Positions 45,850-60,000 of a stretch of DNA of 64,000 bases are shown here, in pieces (within the stretch, counting starts at the first letter, position 1; every line of letters starts with the position of its first letter). The position numbers and the translations under genes were made by a program. The DNA is from Climacium dendroides (lineage: Eukaryota; Streptophyta; Bryopsida; Hypnales; Climaciaceae). Under the pieces are notes generated by a model. It ran no database searches. It was not told the origin of the DNA and saw only the letters and a list, made by a program, of their open reading frames with translations. The stretch lies in the NCBI GenBank assembly GCA_950106755.1, contig OX467092.1, positions 3,534,001 through 3,598,000 of the forward strand, written 5' to 3'.

Positions 45850-47780
45850 GCTATAGTTGCTAAAGCATACGCTTGCAAGAGAAAAGCCTGAAATGATCAC
45901 TGATGACCCATAGATTCTTGTACCTCTTGTAAAGCATCTTCACGATTACCTGCATCATAGAAGATCCAACCTTCACAAATGAGGCGTTCGTGGTCAGTAC
46001 CTGCATTATGCCGTGCCAGTCCGAGATTGTGCATATGTGCTTCAGGGCAATTCTACCTAAACAGCAGTCCACAATCAATTCAATCAAATTGTGAAGTCAT
46101 TAACAAAGAAGTTGTAGAAACCAATTCAGAGGTGAACACTCCATTGGCATCCGATATGGAGAAGGACCACGTCTTTTGCCAAAAAAAGGAAAAAATGCAG
46201 TTGCTTCTGTGCCCCTTCCTAACGAGGAATCATGACAACATATGAGAAGCATAACTGTAATATAAAGCGCTCCTACAGTGTATCGAGGCATGACGATGTT
46301 ATGGTCCATGCGATTCTTGCAACAAAATGGCAGAAGAACGGTCATCACATTGTAATGAAGGGAAATTCAAGAAAACGATACCTGTATCTAAAAAAAGATG
46401 TAGGCAACGGAACTTAGTCCAAGGGAAAAGTACGCTAAAACATACTACAAGAAAAGAAGGGGCTACCGGAAACAAAAGAAGCCCATTGTAGAATACTGTT
46501 CCAGCATTTTATGAAACACACCTGTAGAGTCAGTATCATCCATCGAAGACCACCTGTAGTACAAGTGCATTTAGCAATCGGCCTTCGACCACTGCTCCAC
46601 ATGTTGACTCCACAATTTCTGGAACGCAGTCGTACGCAGACAGGCAGCATACATCATGTACGACGGGTCTAGTGCTAATAATGACCGAACATCCTGCACT
46701 GCCCCTTCGTTTTCTTCAAGACCTACACAAAAAGAAGCTCTCACTTCAAAGTACTCAAAGGTCCTGTGGAATCCCAAGATCCTCTTCCTCTCTATAATTA
46801 CAGCTTCCACGTTTAGTTCATCCAGAGGAGCGGCAACACAAAAATTGTGCGGGTATGTTAGGGATGGGTCCACCTCAGAAGCTTTGATAAGACCTGCAAT
46901 CTTTTCATTTTCCTCACTATATAATGGTGTTCCCTGAATCATCCACCCATTGGGTTTGTAATTGGCAACAACAACTGCAATTTTTTCATATGTAGCTGCC
47001 TATTGACCCTTCACAGCTATAATCCTTACTACTGCACTCCATAAGTAAACATGTCCTTGCTCCACAACAGCCTCGAATTATCCCAGAGCTCAATTATATT
47101 CTTTCCTAGCAAACAAAACGAAAACTCGCTGGTGGAATGGCAAAGATTTCGGCCTTTCACATACCTGCAACGTCTCTGCCCCTACAATAAAGCAACATTA
47201 TGATTACAACACATGCTCTCTTCAACACTAATTCAACTTAAGAAGGTGTACAACGCAAACAAAAGAAGACCATCACTTGCAAGTCGTTCCTGCACTTTGG
47301 AAGTAGAATGAATACTTACAAATTATCGGAGGTTTAATTTTCTGAGAGTTGGCAAGCTCGAGGAAGTACACCTACAAGCAAACTCGTGCTGAAGCTCCTG
47401 TACCTTTCTGTAACACATATTCCAGAAATGTTAGTACGTCATGCCTACTTTGGACCAAGGTAGCTACATTTTGGGTGAAAAGCATCCTTCATTGTCCCGC
47501 AGCTAAACAAGTGTGCGGAAGATACTATTTCCAAAAGCATCTTCGTTGAAAGTTGTGTTAGTCGGCCTGTTTTACTGAAGTGGTCTACAACCCTCATACC
47601 TGTCAATGACATGCCATTTCCGGATAACCTATTCCAGAGATATTAGAGCTCCTACAAAATGACCATTGAACATGGTACACAAGGCCACCGACAAGTCTGC
47701 TATATTCTTTGCCCATTCCACTGGACTTGTTGTCCATTCAAATTGAAGACTATGTCATTTCCGAAGCTCCTCGTGTACCA
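45850..47780 (-). pseudogene. ETO1-like (BTB-TPR) pseudogene
   Basis: Reading the minus strand, peptide blocks follow the order of plant ETO1/EOL proteins, the BTB-TPR adaptors that target type-2 ACC synthases for CUL3-dependent degradation. A BTB block (NDIVFNLNGQQV, MFNGHFVGA) lies at about 47,770-47,640 with a frame change. A BACK-like block (GMRVVDHFSKTGRL, LLEIV) lies at about 47,600-47,450. CL*VYFLELANS at about 47,370 has TAG where ETO1 proteins usually have Gln. AVVEQGHVYL lies near 47,060. TPR-like segments at 46,990-46,500 include NGWMIQG, TYPHNFC, RILGF, LLALDPSYMMY and HVEQWSKADC, followed by TAA. ERLICEGWIFYDAGNRED lies at about 46,000. Introns remain, so it is not a retrocopy. 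Several stops show it is dead. More 5' exons may lie up to ~49,430. It may be a captured host gene, as it sits downstream of tnpA-like gene 2 in the same orientation. Confidence 0.85.
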
Positions 47781-50046
47781 AAAATGCGTGCTCTCGACCT
47801 CAGTGACCGCTTCGTTGGAAAAGCTCGGTCTCAACAAGACCTCAGAACACAGAAGATTGTTCCCAAATAAATGTGGCCTCGCCCTCTTCGGCTATTGTCT
47901 CCTACTGCACGTACATCTCAGCTATAGTACAAATCTAATGTACAAGCTTCAGGTAAGGTTCTATAGGACGGTCACTCTATTTCGACAATGAAGTACTGCA
48001 TTAACACAAATTCAATCATTGTCAACACTACGTATCATACTGAAGCTCAGAGTTTGACCTGATGTATTCAGAGATTGGTCGAGCAAAAGACGAAGGGGCA
48101 AGAGATGGTGTGACCAATGTACTAATCAAGCATAATTGGCACACCCCCAAAGAAATTGAAGGTTCACAGCAGAACTTCTGAACAATCTCAAATACATTCT
48201 ATTCAAAGCAGCAAACATAAGAGGAATAAAATGACAGGCACGTCTTCTGCGGCCCATTCCTGACAATACAACCTCATTCAAATTACCTAATCATTTGTAA
48301 ACACGGTGACTTCCAGTCATGCATGTCTGGGCACACCAATTGAGATCTGTAGCTGCCTAAGTACAAAGAGTACAACATTAAACCTGAGGGAAGGTAAACA
48401 GTCTTCACATGTCAGTCTGTCTCCCTTCTCGACATTGGTCTATTGAGAAAACAAAAAATTGCTATCACCTACACACAAAGCATGATAGTCTTGCCTTGTC
48501 TACAGCATCGTATACCGTCAACATTCCAACATTCTACATAACATCCATAGAGGCTGAGTAAATGTCCGTAGAGTAGGGGATTTTCCTACCTTCATATGCT
48601 TAATTCATCAACACACACGAACATAACAAAGACCAACCAACCTTCCCGTTTGATTACTAACTAATCTCTGAATTCATGAAAATACCACTGCGTCATAACA
48701 TCCTAACTTGATTAGTATTGCAGAACCTGGCACAAAACAGTTTTAATCATTAGTCATGTTTTCTATTATTTACAACACTAGCTTTCGAATAGGATGCCTC
48801 TACCGTTGAAGATGAGCTAGTCCTGCCTTGAATCAGTGATACAGACATGAATTTCTTAGCAAACAATATGTAGGCCTAAATGAACGACAAAGCGGCCTGT
48901 TAACATACTTTCCACAATTGTAGTCCTTCATGCTCTGCTCTATTGCAAATGATGTACTCAACGGACCTCATTTGTACACAACTTTTGTACAGCCAAGAAA
49001 ACATTGCATGCACCAGAGTCCCTAACGACATACATACAGAACAGTCTGAAGTCTGTAATCCATTAGAATTCGTTGAAATACTTTTAAATAGAACTACGAA
49101 AAATTGGCCCTCCTTATCCATGAAGCCTGCCTCTCAGCATCTCTACAACCCAGGTGGAGCCGGCCACCATATATCACAGCGCCTCCTGAAAGCTTGCTCC
49201 AACGTGCTGCACAACACTTTTTCGTTGCTGTCCAATTCCACAAAAGGAAGGGGTGCATCCAAAGCATGTACTGTCTTTAAAGAAAGGCGTATCAAATTCT
49301 GCTGTAACCGACCTGTCATAGGGACTACATCTTTGTCAAAGTCGGAGTGAACTACATTACCTGTCCCCAATAATTTTCTTGGTTCCGAATTTTCCAACAA
49401 CATAACCTCCCCAACCACATTGGTCATCACCTGCCATCATCAATCAATTACTTCAGTTCCTAATTTTTCTTCAGATGCATGTGGCACCGAAACCTCTCAA
49501 GGTTATCAAGCCTAGAAATTCCTGTCTCTCCTGTGAATACAGAATTGAACTTCAAATTCTCGAAACTCGTGAACCAACAATGACTTCCATTTGGTAAGGC
49601 CCACTAAGAGCGTGACAACTTACATTGGGCACTTTCCAACGCCCCATTACGCTTCAAGCTCACTTAGCTTTCTGTAACATGCCAAACATATTGTCAGAGG
49701 ATGTGCTGAACATCCACTGCGTTTCGTTTGGTGTTCCTAATCGTTGAACCTCATGCTACAGTAATTCTGAAGAACATAGAAACGCATACATGAAAGACTG
49801 CTCAAAACATGAACAAAGTCATACGTCCTATCCCTATGTCCTACTTGTTTATGCATTTCCGCAATGAAAACATTAATGTGGAATTTGGAGAAACGGGTTT
49901 TCAAGAATTTTCCCCAACAACCTAATCGACAGTCTTGCAAGCAAACATGAAACAGAATGGAAGAGAATTACCATGGACTTCAATTTCAAGATTGTCATTC
50001 ACTAGATCATGGGAATCGCAAGTGCTCACTTCCACACATGTCCACA
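47781..50046. other. Possible 5' remnants of the ETO1-like gene
   Basis: Minus-strand frames here (for example 49,430-49,143, with KTVHALDAP) look partly coding and could be decayed N-terminal exons, but I cannot assign them safely. No other feature seen. Confidence 0.3.
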
Positions 50047-50059
50047 TTACGGTAGACAT

Positions 50060-53000
50060 TGTGGGCTACATACCTTTCTTCCTTTGCCTTGGCCTTTGAC
50101 CTCAGCTTGCTTCACAGTCTTCCGACTGCTTCTACCAGTCTTCCCTTCGCCTTCTGCATTCTTTCCTTTGTCAAGCGTCTTGTCGTTGTCTAATAATACA
50201 ACGTCGTCATCTCCTTCATCGTCAATCTTCTGCCTCTTCGGAGCTCTGGCAGGTGGATCTTTCTTCTCCAAAACTACCGCCCTCTGCAACAAAGCGTGTT
50301 TTCTTTCATACACAACCAATGCATTCTGAGATACAGAAAATCCAAAGAAGACGCATATCCTGAAAGTACATATTTCAGTTGCATAGAGTACGACATGGAT
50401 GGTTATGCTTACTTCAATATCCTTTGCAGCTTGTGTAAGCTTCTCTGCAGAGCGAGCAAAGGTCCTTCCCTGTACAACAACCTCAGTCTACAAAATCAAG
50501 AGATTGTACACTTCCAGAGTATGCATCAGCATGAACTTCATCAATGTGGACCCATTCTTCAGTATTCTACATCAAACTATTGTATCACTACTTCCGAGCA
50601 CTTTACATAGGAAGCGTACCTGCTTCGCTTTTCCTATGAGTTGTCCACTTTGTCGGATAACCCCTTTCTGCAATTCACACTAACGATGTCCAACCGACTT
50701 CACTTCCTACATAACAGACTTGCATGCCACATGTAGGTCAGTGACTACAACAGCTGCTGGAGCTGCAACCAATTCCACGTCCGGCTCCACCACGGTAGTT
50801 GCTAGGGCTCTAGAACTGTTTTCTTGTCATCAGAGTCGTCCTCCTCCTCCGAACTGCTCTCTTCGTTACTTGATGACTTGCATTCGTCGCTGCCGTCTGC
50901 GTCCTCACTATCTTCGTGGGTTCCTTCCACCTCAACCACCACTTCCTCTTCAACAACTTCTGCTGACTCGTGCGCCTCCTTAGTGAGTAGGAGTGGTTCC
51001 TCGTCAGCATCGACAACATGTGTTGGGCTCTTGTTCGGCAGGTCCTCCTCCTGCACTTCGAATTTCATGCGCTTCCAAGATTTCAAAACGGGCTCGCACT
51101 CGGTCATAAACGCCTCCAACACAGCTACTCGCTTCGTCAACTCCTTTGTCAACTACATTGCTACGTTGTTTTCTTTCGCTAATGTTCTTTGTCTCCTTTT
51201 TTCCACAACTTCTTGTTGTACCACTGCCCACTCTTTCTCCACTGCGGCTTCAATTTCTTCAATGTAGGGCTCTCGTTGCTTTTCCTTTGCCTGCGTGACA
51301 TATACGGCATAAGAGACATCGAAAACTAAGAAGGAAATGCTGAAGAAATGGAAAAAAGAAGACCATTGTTTGTCCTCACCAACTGCACAAGCACAGCTTC
51401 CTGCACTGCTTTCTTCGTAGTGTTCTTTGACCCTCTCCCTCTCGCAATGGACGCCATGTACTCAGATTTCTGTTGGACCTCTTTACTCTCTCTTTTCGCT
51501 TTCAATGCCTTCCAGTACAATTCCTTCAAGTCTGTTGGTTTCTTCGCTGCTTTGTCAATTAGTTGATTCAAGTAGTACCTGAAGCTGGTTAGGCCTTGTC
51601 CCGCAGTTTTCCGCAAATACTTGTCACTCAACATATTTGATTCGCCATAAAATTCATACTCAACATGAACACGATCTATCAATCTCTGCTTGGCATCGTT
51701 CGTTTGTTTCTCCCACCCCTCAACTGGATTCATATCCTTCACAAAAGATACTATATCTGAATGGAGAAGGCCTGCCATTTTCCCTTTGGGAAATCCTTCC
51801 TTATTCAAGAACAGTGGTCGACGTGTAGTCCTCTTACGTTCCTCTCCATACACACTGCTCTTACCTTCATCGCGACCTTCATTCACGACAATGGTTGAGG
51901 ACAATGGAGGGGGGCTGCTGCCTTGTATGCTGTTGTAGGGATGTGGCTTCCATGTAGTGCCCTCTAAACCGAGCAAGTGCAACTTTGGCCGTCGTTCATA
52001 TCGACCTCCATCATATCGACGTCGGTCTTCATATTCTCGACTCGGTCTCTGGAAATCCCCTCTGCGGCTGTCATAGAAAAATTCTGCACAGCCAACAAAA
52101 TGAGCTCCTGCTGATTGATGGATGGTTGACAAAGGACTACGCATTGTTACATTTGAAGCTGCACTATATTACTGTAATACTGTTGCTGTTGTGGAAAACG
52201 AAATTCAAAATAATTGAATGAGGGATCGCCGGAAGCTACAGATTGACCAAAAAGTTCAGAATTTCACACGTTACCTGCGACACTATACGCAAAGCGTCGT
52301 CCTACGGAATTGGAGGAAATGAAACAAGTTACATTTTGTCACACATATTCAAACAAAAGGGATTCTTCCATAGAGGGTCCCTCTGCTCACTTCTCTTCAG
52401 TTTGTAGGGGAGTTGTGTTTTCTATGGAAAAAACACATTATGAACAGGATTGTATAGAGCTCAGTCGCGAAGTGTAGTAGGCACATAGGAGCACAAACAA
52501 ATTCTATTTGCCCTCAATTCACGGCAGCCATATTTGATAGGAATGGACCACCCAGAACTACTGTCAGAACAAAAACGGTGAAGTAGACAAGGAAGTTTCA
52601 GCGATAGTGCATTACCTCCACAACGTCTGCTTCTCAGATCAATGGACGCAATGAAGCTACTGAACATCCTACAGGCACAACATCTATGGGAAGAACGCAA
52701 TACCTCTTGGGCCGTGGAATTCGGGTGCTCCATCATATTGCCTACTTCCACTGCCATACGGCAGACCACGTCCATCGTAATTACTTGGGCCGCCATGTGG
52801 AGCGGGAGGCCACGGCTGTCTAAATGAAGTGGAGTACATTCCACCGGATGATTGTCCGTATGGGTAATGGTAATCATCCACCCACTCTGAACGACGGCGA
52901 CTATCCGGCTGAGGAAGACAGTATCCACCTTCCATTGGCCTCGGTGCCCCTTCACGAACTGGAGGTCGAATTGATCTTGGTAGCTCTCTACCCTCGTCTT

Positions 53001-53208
53001 CTGAAATACCAGGCCGTTGCTCACAGGACGTACGATTTTCCTCACGAAAATGTGCGCTTGGAGAGAGCGCATCTTCCATCTCTTCGTCAGCCTCCACTTC
53101 CGGATCTGACGATTGTGGTTTCTTCAATTTCAACGCGGCTGGCTTGTTCTTCATTCTACTATTCCCTACTCTTCCCGGCCAAGACCTGAAACTCTCTTGA
53201 AGCTGCAC
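50060..53208 (-). pseudogene. tnpA-like gene of CACTA element 2, decayed
   Basis: Coding blocks on the minus strand run in the same order as the tnpA-like gene at 39,385. First is an N-terminal charged and Gly/Pro/Tyr-rich exon (53,208-52,684), then a core exon at about 52,085-51,381. The core includes NPVEGWEKQTNDAKQRLIDR, TSFRYYLNQLIDKAAKK and QQKSEYMASIARGRGSK, aligning with RFGWEGQPKKDRRRLF and EKSAHMSAISKGKAS of element 1. A coiled-coil and acidic exon follows (about 51,295-50,802), with an in-frame TAG near 51,155-51,153 and a stop or frame change near 50,804. The last block, near 50,300-50,065, is basic (SSRKTVKQAEVKGQGKGRK). The role would be binding of the element's subterminal repeats, by analogy with TNPA. 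Confidence 0.7.
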
Positions 53209-56200
53209 ATGAGAGTGTAGTCTGGTTAGTCAATGCAAACCTCGTGGGCAAGAGTTCCGCTAAACATACAAGTCAATGAATGCATTATCACAAAAAGAGT
53301 ACATCGTCATCGAAGTACAATATATTGTCTTTGTAAAAAACTATGAAGACAACGTGAAATTGAACGCTTCGGAAGGACTAGAGCAGCTTGGTACGTTCCC
53401 AATAGCAATCCAAAATTGCAAAATGTAGTGAAGTCACCAGAGAACCTAAGGAAGACATTAGCTTCCTGTTCCAAGCAGGAGTTCGCTATTCCAACCAATC
53501 TCCATGTTTGAGCTTTACAAGAAGACACTATATTGTGGCTACTTCCACCGTCATTTGAATTGTCCTTTATCATTGCAAATCAGAAATGATATCCCTTGCA
53601 ACCCACAGGTCAGAATTGGAGACCAAAACTAGTGCCGCAGTACCTGCAAATACAGGAAAGTGTGGTATGCATGGACATGGAGCATGCAGGTACCTAATTC
53701 GACAACATGTACTGCGACGGTCACATCTGCGGCTGAAAACATGAATCCTCCCCATTAGTACTTAGCCCCTCCGATTGCAAATCCAGTGGATTCTGAGGTG
53801 ACTGCGGAGTTTCACGTTGTCCCACACGAATTTCACTCAACTGTATAATATTTCGGTCCTTCCAATCTCTGTAGTCGAGGATAACTTTCTGAACTAGAAA
53901 GCCTGCCTTCAGTGCCTATGTAGTTGTGTTATTCTTTCATTTCAAACTGGTGTGGATCATTTCTAATCTTGTAAGGCCTAATCGACCAGAGACAGTTGTA
54001 CATGAAGGCGCAATTCCAGAACAGCCTTCACGTAACGGGAGCTTCACCTGTGGAGTTCCAAATTTCTTCAAAGACCTCTGCCCTGCTCTGCAAAGGGATA
54101 TGAAATACAATCCTACACTACCACATGAAGTTGTCCACATCTTTTCCTTACAAAATTCATCCAATGGTTTAGAAATAGATTTTCTACCGCCTACCATATT
54201 GGAGCTCCTTAACCTCTAAAGAAAAAGAATCGCAAGAACACCTTCACATCGTCACCATTGAACAATGTCATGGATCCCGTTGTTGAAGTACAGAAACACT
54301 TCGTGAGAAACAGCGAGTATGTGCCTACAAAACCTAGGGTTCACAAACTATATGGAAGACGGTGCAGGAACAATAGCCCGATGCGATACAAGTAAACAAA
54401 TGTGTCAACCTAAATTGTGAAACCTACCTGGCGTGAGCATCGGAAGTTAGTGGGGAGGACGATCTTCAGAACTAACCTGAAAAAGTATTAAGATGCGAAT
54501 TGCTGAAGCTCATGCGGTTGCACAAGGAAGACGACGGACTCTGGCCGGTTCATGGGCAGGAGCACCTTCACATTTGAAGTGTCGAACGTCCAATTGCAAA
54601 CCCTACAGACGGTGCCAGGCTCCTTCATGCGGCATCTACAAGATGGTAGGCAGAGCGCGAAATTGAACCTACTTCGGGGTGACACTGCACATGTAGGCCA
54701 CTCTTAGAGAGCATAGTCGAAAGTGAACGGCCTACTCTATCGAGCAGTTTTCCAGAAAAAAGAAAGCTCCGGCAAAACATGGATGTCTTCCTCACCTTCG
54801 TAGAAGACGTCTTGCCAACGATTGCGGAACTGGATTGCTCACAATCTGATTTCCTCGACCTTGTTGTTCAACAGAGACTATAAATCCGTGCAGCAGGTGC
54901 CACCTTCTTCACAGGCCGCTTTGGACTCTTCTTCCTCTGGCGATCATGTTGCGCACGACGATCTTCTGCGGAGAATAAAGGGCGCAGCGATGCTACTTGT
55001 GCAAATCCCGCAACGAGTAAGTCTCGTTGCACTGCATCGTGTAGAGTCTTCTTCCTGATGTTTCTTTCGATCTCGTATGTTGTGAGATTGTCTACCGTCA
55101 CCTCCGGTGTTAATGCACACTCCATCGTTGGCGGATGAAGGGATCGACTACTGCACACAAGTGCGTTAATGGCGAAAATACAGATCTGCTTTTCTAAAGT
55201 GCGATCGTTGTCTAGTCACTGTAGTGAGCCACGTGTCAGAACGGTAACTGTGAGGGTGCGCAGAGGCGGACCTTGATGTTCGGGTTCTATGTATACAGTT
55301 GGCAATAATTTCAGGTGAAAAACAAGTTCTGATGGTCTGAACTCCAAAGTGTGAAGGCAATCGTGGTCCACAATGTCAAGGATTATACGTGAAGGCAATT
55401 TGGATCTTCAATGTGTCCAAGTTCCTTTTTCCTCCAGTGAATGGTAATCCATGTAGAAGACAGTTACTTAACATTGAACAGAGAAGTGATCCACGGAGTT
55501 CTGTAAGTGCTTAGTAGTTTGGTGAGGTATTCATGCACAGAGTAGGGGATTTTTTCCGGATGCATTTCTTGAATTATACCACAGAGAAGAGGGTGCAGAA
55601 GGTATGGCAGTCGCTTTTCCTGGTTTCTAGGTACTCATTTGTAATTCTAGAAATTGCCTACATAATAGAACAGCTTGTCGACTGGTCAGGAATTCAAGCA
55701 TCAATCATGTTTGCGACAACATGACAAGGAAATGGTACATTGCATAAATGAATGTACGCAAACAACCTGGTCATTTCTGCAATACGTACTTCACGTAATA
55801 ATCCAGGATTCATGCAAATGGCACTGTATTGAAGCATGCCTTTCTTTCATGTACATAATATTGAACATAGCCAATGTCAGAGTTGTAGGCAGCACGAGCT
55901 TAGATTGCATTCTGTTACATTTTACTATTCAAATGAAATCATTGTTAACTAAGTGGAATGGGGATTTTACAGAAGAAGGTGGTACCGCGAGCTAGTGCGT
56001 AGTACACGTGACTGTGCTATTGTGTGAATGTGCCACGTAGACAACATGTATGATTCAGTAAGTGTCTCATACTTAGCGCATGAAACATTTGTGAGTGTAG
56101 CATATGTGGACTGGGAACATGAAATGAAGAAATTCCATTCGATAATAACTGTATATGCTATTTCAATAGAATGACTTTCACTAAAATTAGAGGGAAATAA

Positions 56201-57091
56201 CAATGTCTACTTCTTTATGTTAATTTTCTGCACGTATAGGTAGAAGCTCATATTGAGTAAGAGTTGTTGATGATGGAATTAGTTGTGAAGCAATAGTGGC
56301 ATATGAAGGTACTCATGCATTTGCAACAGAATTGAAGACATACTAATTTGATAAGTGATGGAAGGTGAAATACAAGGGCAATAAAGCATTGTACTTTGAT
56401 TTCATAGAATACTTTTCAAACTAAGGAAACAAACAGTACTTGCTAGTTCTCTGGAAATGGAGAAACTGCTGGACAGGAGTATGTCCTGCAATTCCTTGAA
56501 CTATGTTTTCCTTATAGCTAGCAATATATGTTTCTCCTCTACAAGAAGGATAGCCTAGTGTGATAGATATATAGAAATTTTTTGCATTGTGTAGAATTGT
56601 ACATGCCAATGAGACAGTGACGTCGGTTGGACTGAGCAATGCAAAGAATAACAAAGGCAAAACAAATTGCAGACATATGTGAATAGAAATGTAGAAACTT
56701 GAATGTTCACTTTCATTTGTAGAAAGAAAGACGTGCAGAACGTACAAGCTATTTCAGTGTACAGAAGACATGGCAGCCCTGTAATGTAGTCATCTTATGC
56801 TTAGAACATACTGACATGCAAGTTTGGAACGTACAGGAACGTGAGAAGGAGTTGCTGCTGGTGCGTTGTCTACAACATTGGGAATCAATAATGGTTACTT
56901 AAGAAAATTGGATTCTTCTAATGTTACAAGGGTTTTGTTCAAAGAGAAGTAGTACTATTTCTATGTGCTATTTTTCTGGCTCTAGAGGCAGAGAAGCAAC
57001 AATTATTGTTGCTCTTCTACAAGGAATCCGAAATTGCAGCGAAGAAGACTGACACGAAGAGGTTCACTTTAGTGGTGCAAACATTCTTAGA
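53209..57091. other. Divergent intergenic region of CACTA element 2
   Basis: 3.9 kb lies between the tnpA-like (-) and tnp2-like (+) genes. Apart from the minus-strand exon candidate at 54,868-55,158, I see no credible gene. Confidence 0.4.
54868..55158 (-). CDS. Candidate upstream exon of tnpA-like gene 2, basic peptide
   Basis: An ATG-started frame of 96 codons contains RNIRKKTLHDAVQRDLLV and RQRKKSPKRPVKK, the latter a likely nuclear localisation signal. It lies upstream of and on the same strand as tnpA-like gene 2. It could be that gene's first exon, an independent small gene, or chance. No family recognised. Confidence 0.35.
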   Translation of the reverse strand: MCSSRSLHPPTMECALTPEVTVDNLTTYEIERNIRKKTLHDAVQRDLLVAGFAQVASLRPLFSAEDRRAQHDRQRKKSPKRPVKKVAPAARIYSLC

Positions 57092-60000
57092 ATGGTAGGA
57101 CGTACAGGTATACATATTCCACTACAAGATTTGATCTTTGAAACGGAGCAACGGATTGCAAGAGAGGCGGGATGCAATTCATTTCGTTGTCCTTGCACAA
57201 AATGCCATGGAGGTCGTCGTTATAATGTAACAGTCATACGGAAGCATCTTCGTGTGAATAAGCGGGATCCTTTTCTCCTGCACTCCATGGTAGGTGGTGA
57301 CCCAGAGGAGGGGTATCCTAAAGAAGGAATATGGATAAATGAGGAAGGGGAGACATTGCCAATGGAAAATGTCTTTGATGATGTACAAGTACGTTCAGAG
57401 TATGTAGAGCACATGGATCCTTATCATGACATCCAGCAACAACTATTTGATGCTTTTGATGAAGGGGACCGACTTCGTGAAGACACACAACATGCAGAAG
57501 AACATGATAGTGATACAGAAGCTGTGTCGGAGGGGGCAGAGGTAGTGGATGAATTGTATGAGGAAGCGACACGTCCTATATTTGAAGGAAGCACTATAAG
57601 CGTTATATCTGCAACAATTGTGCTTATGAATATGGCAGTGATACATGGTGTGAGTAATGCTTATATAGATGAGTTGTTCAAGTACTTATTGACAATATTG
57701 TTGCCAAAAAGCAACAAACTTCCTCATTCTCACTATGAGGCCAGAAGAATCATAAAGAAGCTAGGATTGAACTACAACATCATACACACTTGTCCGAATG
57801 GGTGTGTCCTATACCAAGGAGGTTATACAAATTTGAAGGAGTGTCCAAATCCGGGTTGTGGAAAATCCAGATTTATAAAAGGATCACAAGTGATTCCAGC
57901 AAGAGTGATACGACATTTTCCCCTAATCCCTAGGCTACAACGAATGTTCAGGTCCCCAACAATAGCTGAATTGTTACAGTTTCATCATGAGCATCTGAAC
58001 ACAGACGACGGTGTCATGAAGTCGGTTGTTGACTCTCCTGCATGGAAGCATGTGGATGCCACTATAGATCCTTCCTTTGGATAGGAAGTAAGGAATTTGC
58101 AGTTTGGAATGTCACTGGATGGTGTGAATCCTTTTGTACACAATAGTACCAATCACTCTACGTGGCCAGTGTTGGTGCTCATTTACAACTTGCCTCCATA
58201 TTTGGTGACAAAAAGGTTTTTTATGCAGTTGAGTATTCTAGTGTCCGGAAAGTTGTCACCAACAAATGAGAACATTGATGTTTTCATACGTCCTTTAATA
58301 GAAGAGCTGCAACAAATTTGGGTAGGAGTGACCATGCAGGACTTCTCTAAACCTGCAGGGACACGTCATTTCACCTTGTGAGGCATTCTAATGTGGACCA
58401 TATCTGATTACCCAGGATATGGCTTAATTTCAGGCTTATGTACACACGGGTATAAAGCTTGCACAGTTTGTGGGCCGGAAACAGATGCGAGAGCAGCAAC
58501 ATCTGGCAACAAAGTGGATGCTCACAATCGCGCGAAGGGTAGGAAAATTGTATATGCAAGAAGCCGAAGGTGGACCCACAGAAGCCATCCATATCGGAGG
58601 AACCTACAATTTGATGGCAAGGTAGAGTTGAGGTCTACTCCAACAAGACTGACTGTAGAGTAGACAAGAAGGTGTGGTGAGGAACGTGGATTATATTTAG
58701 CGAATGGAGGAAAGAAGGGTACTGATGATGATCCCGTTCATAAACATGGAGTGAAGCGTTCAAGTGCACTGAACGAACTTCCATATTGGACAATAAGTAT
58801 TGGCTTGAGATCAAAAATATTCGAAAGATTTGTTTCTGAGTATGTGTACACGAATTTTTATTCTTTTCCATGTCTTCATTGTCATGTAGCTTTCTTTCAT
58901 AAGAAAAGGAGGCACCGACAGATGTACATAGGTACTGAAGCTATTTTTGAGAAAACAGTACATGACATATGATGCAACGGAAGTCAAAGTAGTGGCAACA
59001 TGGAAACATACGTTCGATTTTGTTTTCTAGATGTACATACAATATGAAAGGCTTGGAATGTGGTATCCGTGAAATGTAAGAATTTCAGCAGGCAATGCGT
59101 TGTGCAGAAGGGAAGTTCTGCTGAAGAATGTCAATCAATTGTATTGGATCAATTGGATGAAAGAATTCATGTTCATGGAATTCAATTATGGACATGTACG
59201 TGATCATGTGTTGAGAAGTATTTCCATAATTGGATTCCTGTTAGGAGGATTCGAAGACGTTCTATTTTGAGAATTGCTGTAATGTTCGATACAAAATGAG
59301 AAAACAACATTGTTGGAATGAATGAAGGTATTGCAGGAGAACATGAATAATGAACAGAAGAATTTCAATGTATTACAGAAGCTGCAGCTGCAAAGTATTA
59401 GTAGGAGAAGGGAATTCAGTAGTTGGGATCGTTTGGGTGGACAGTTAGTGGACACTATGCTCAATGTGTACTGGGGAACACAGAAGTTTCTAATCACTAG
59501 AAATTGTGGGTTGTATGAGTACAAAAACTCTTGTGTCGACATTTGTTAGACCCCATGCATTGTGAGAAAAACTTATGCGAAAACTTTCTGAAGACTGTAT
59601 GGGGAGGAAAGGATTCTATTGGTAGTAGGCAAGATATGGAGACTATGAAAGTTCGACAAGGCTTATGGTTGGCACCTCCACAAAACAATAAAGACAATTT
59701 CTACATGCCTGCCGCTCCATATATTTTGAATGGTAGTGAGAAGGTGACAGTGATGCAAATTATTAAGAACCTGAAGACCCCAAGCAACTACGTGGGTGCA
59801 ATCCACAAGTGTTTGGAAGAAGGGAAACTACGATATTTGAAGTCACATGACTTCCATGTTCTAATGCATCAAGTAAGTTTCGGTCTTCTTATGGTATAGA
59901 ATGTTGTCATTTGTTGTACAAGTTTGGTTTGCAAGTAAAACGCTTCAGGAGTTCAAGTAGTAGTACGTAGTGGAACAAAAATTCCAAATTCACATTTGTT

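Noticed and set aside
46438..46470. TACTACAAGAAAAGAAGG as left end of CACTA element 2
   Set aside because: It reads ATACTACAAG, not CACTA, and lies inside the ETO1-like pseudogene. No CTA duplication fits.
47659..47991. 110-codon plus-strand frame
   Set aside because: The opposite strand encodes the recognisable BTB block of the ETO1-like pseudogene.
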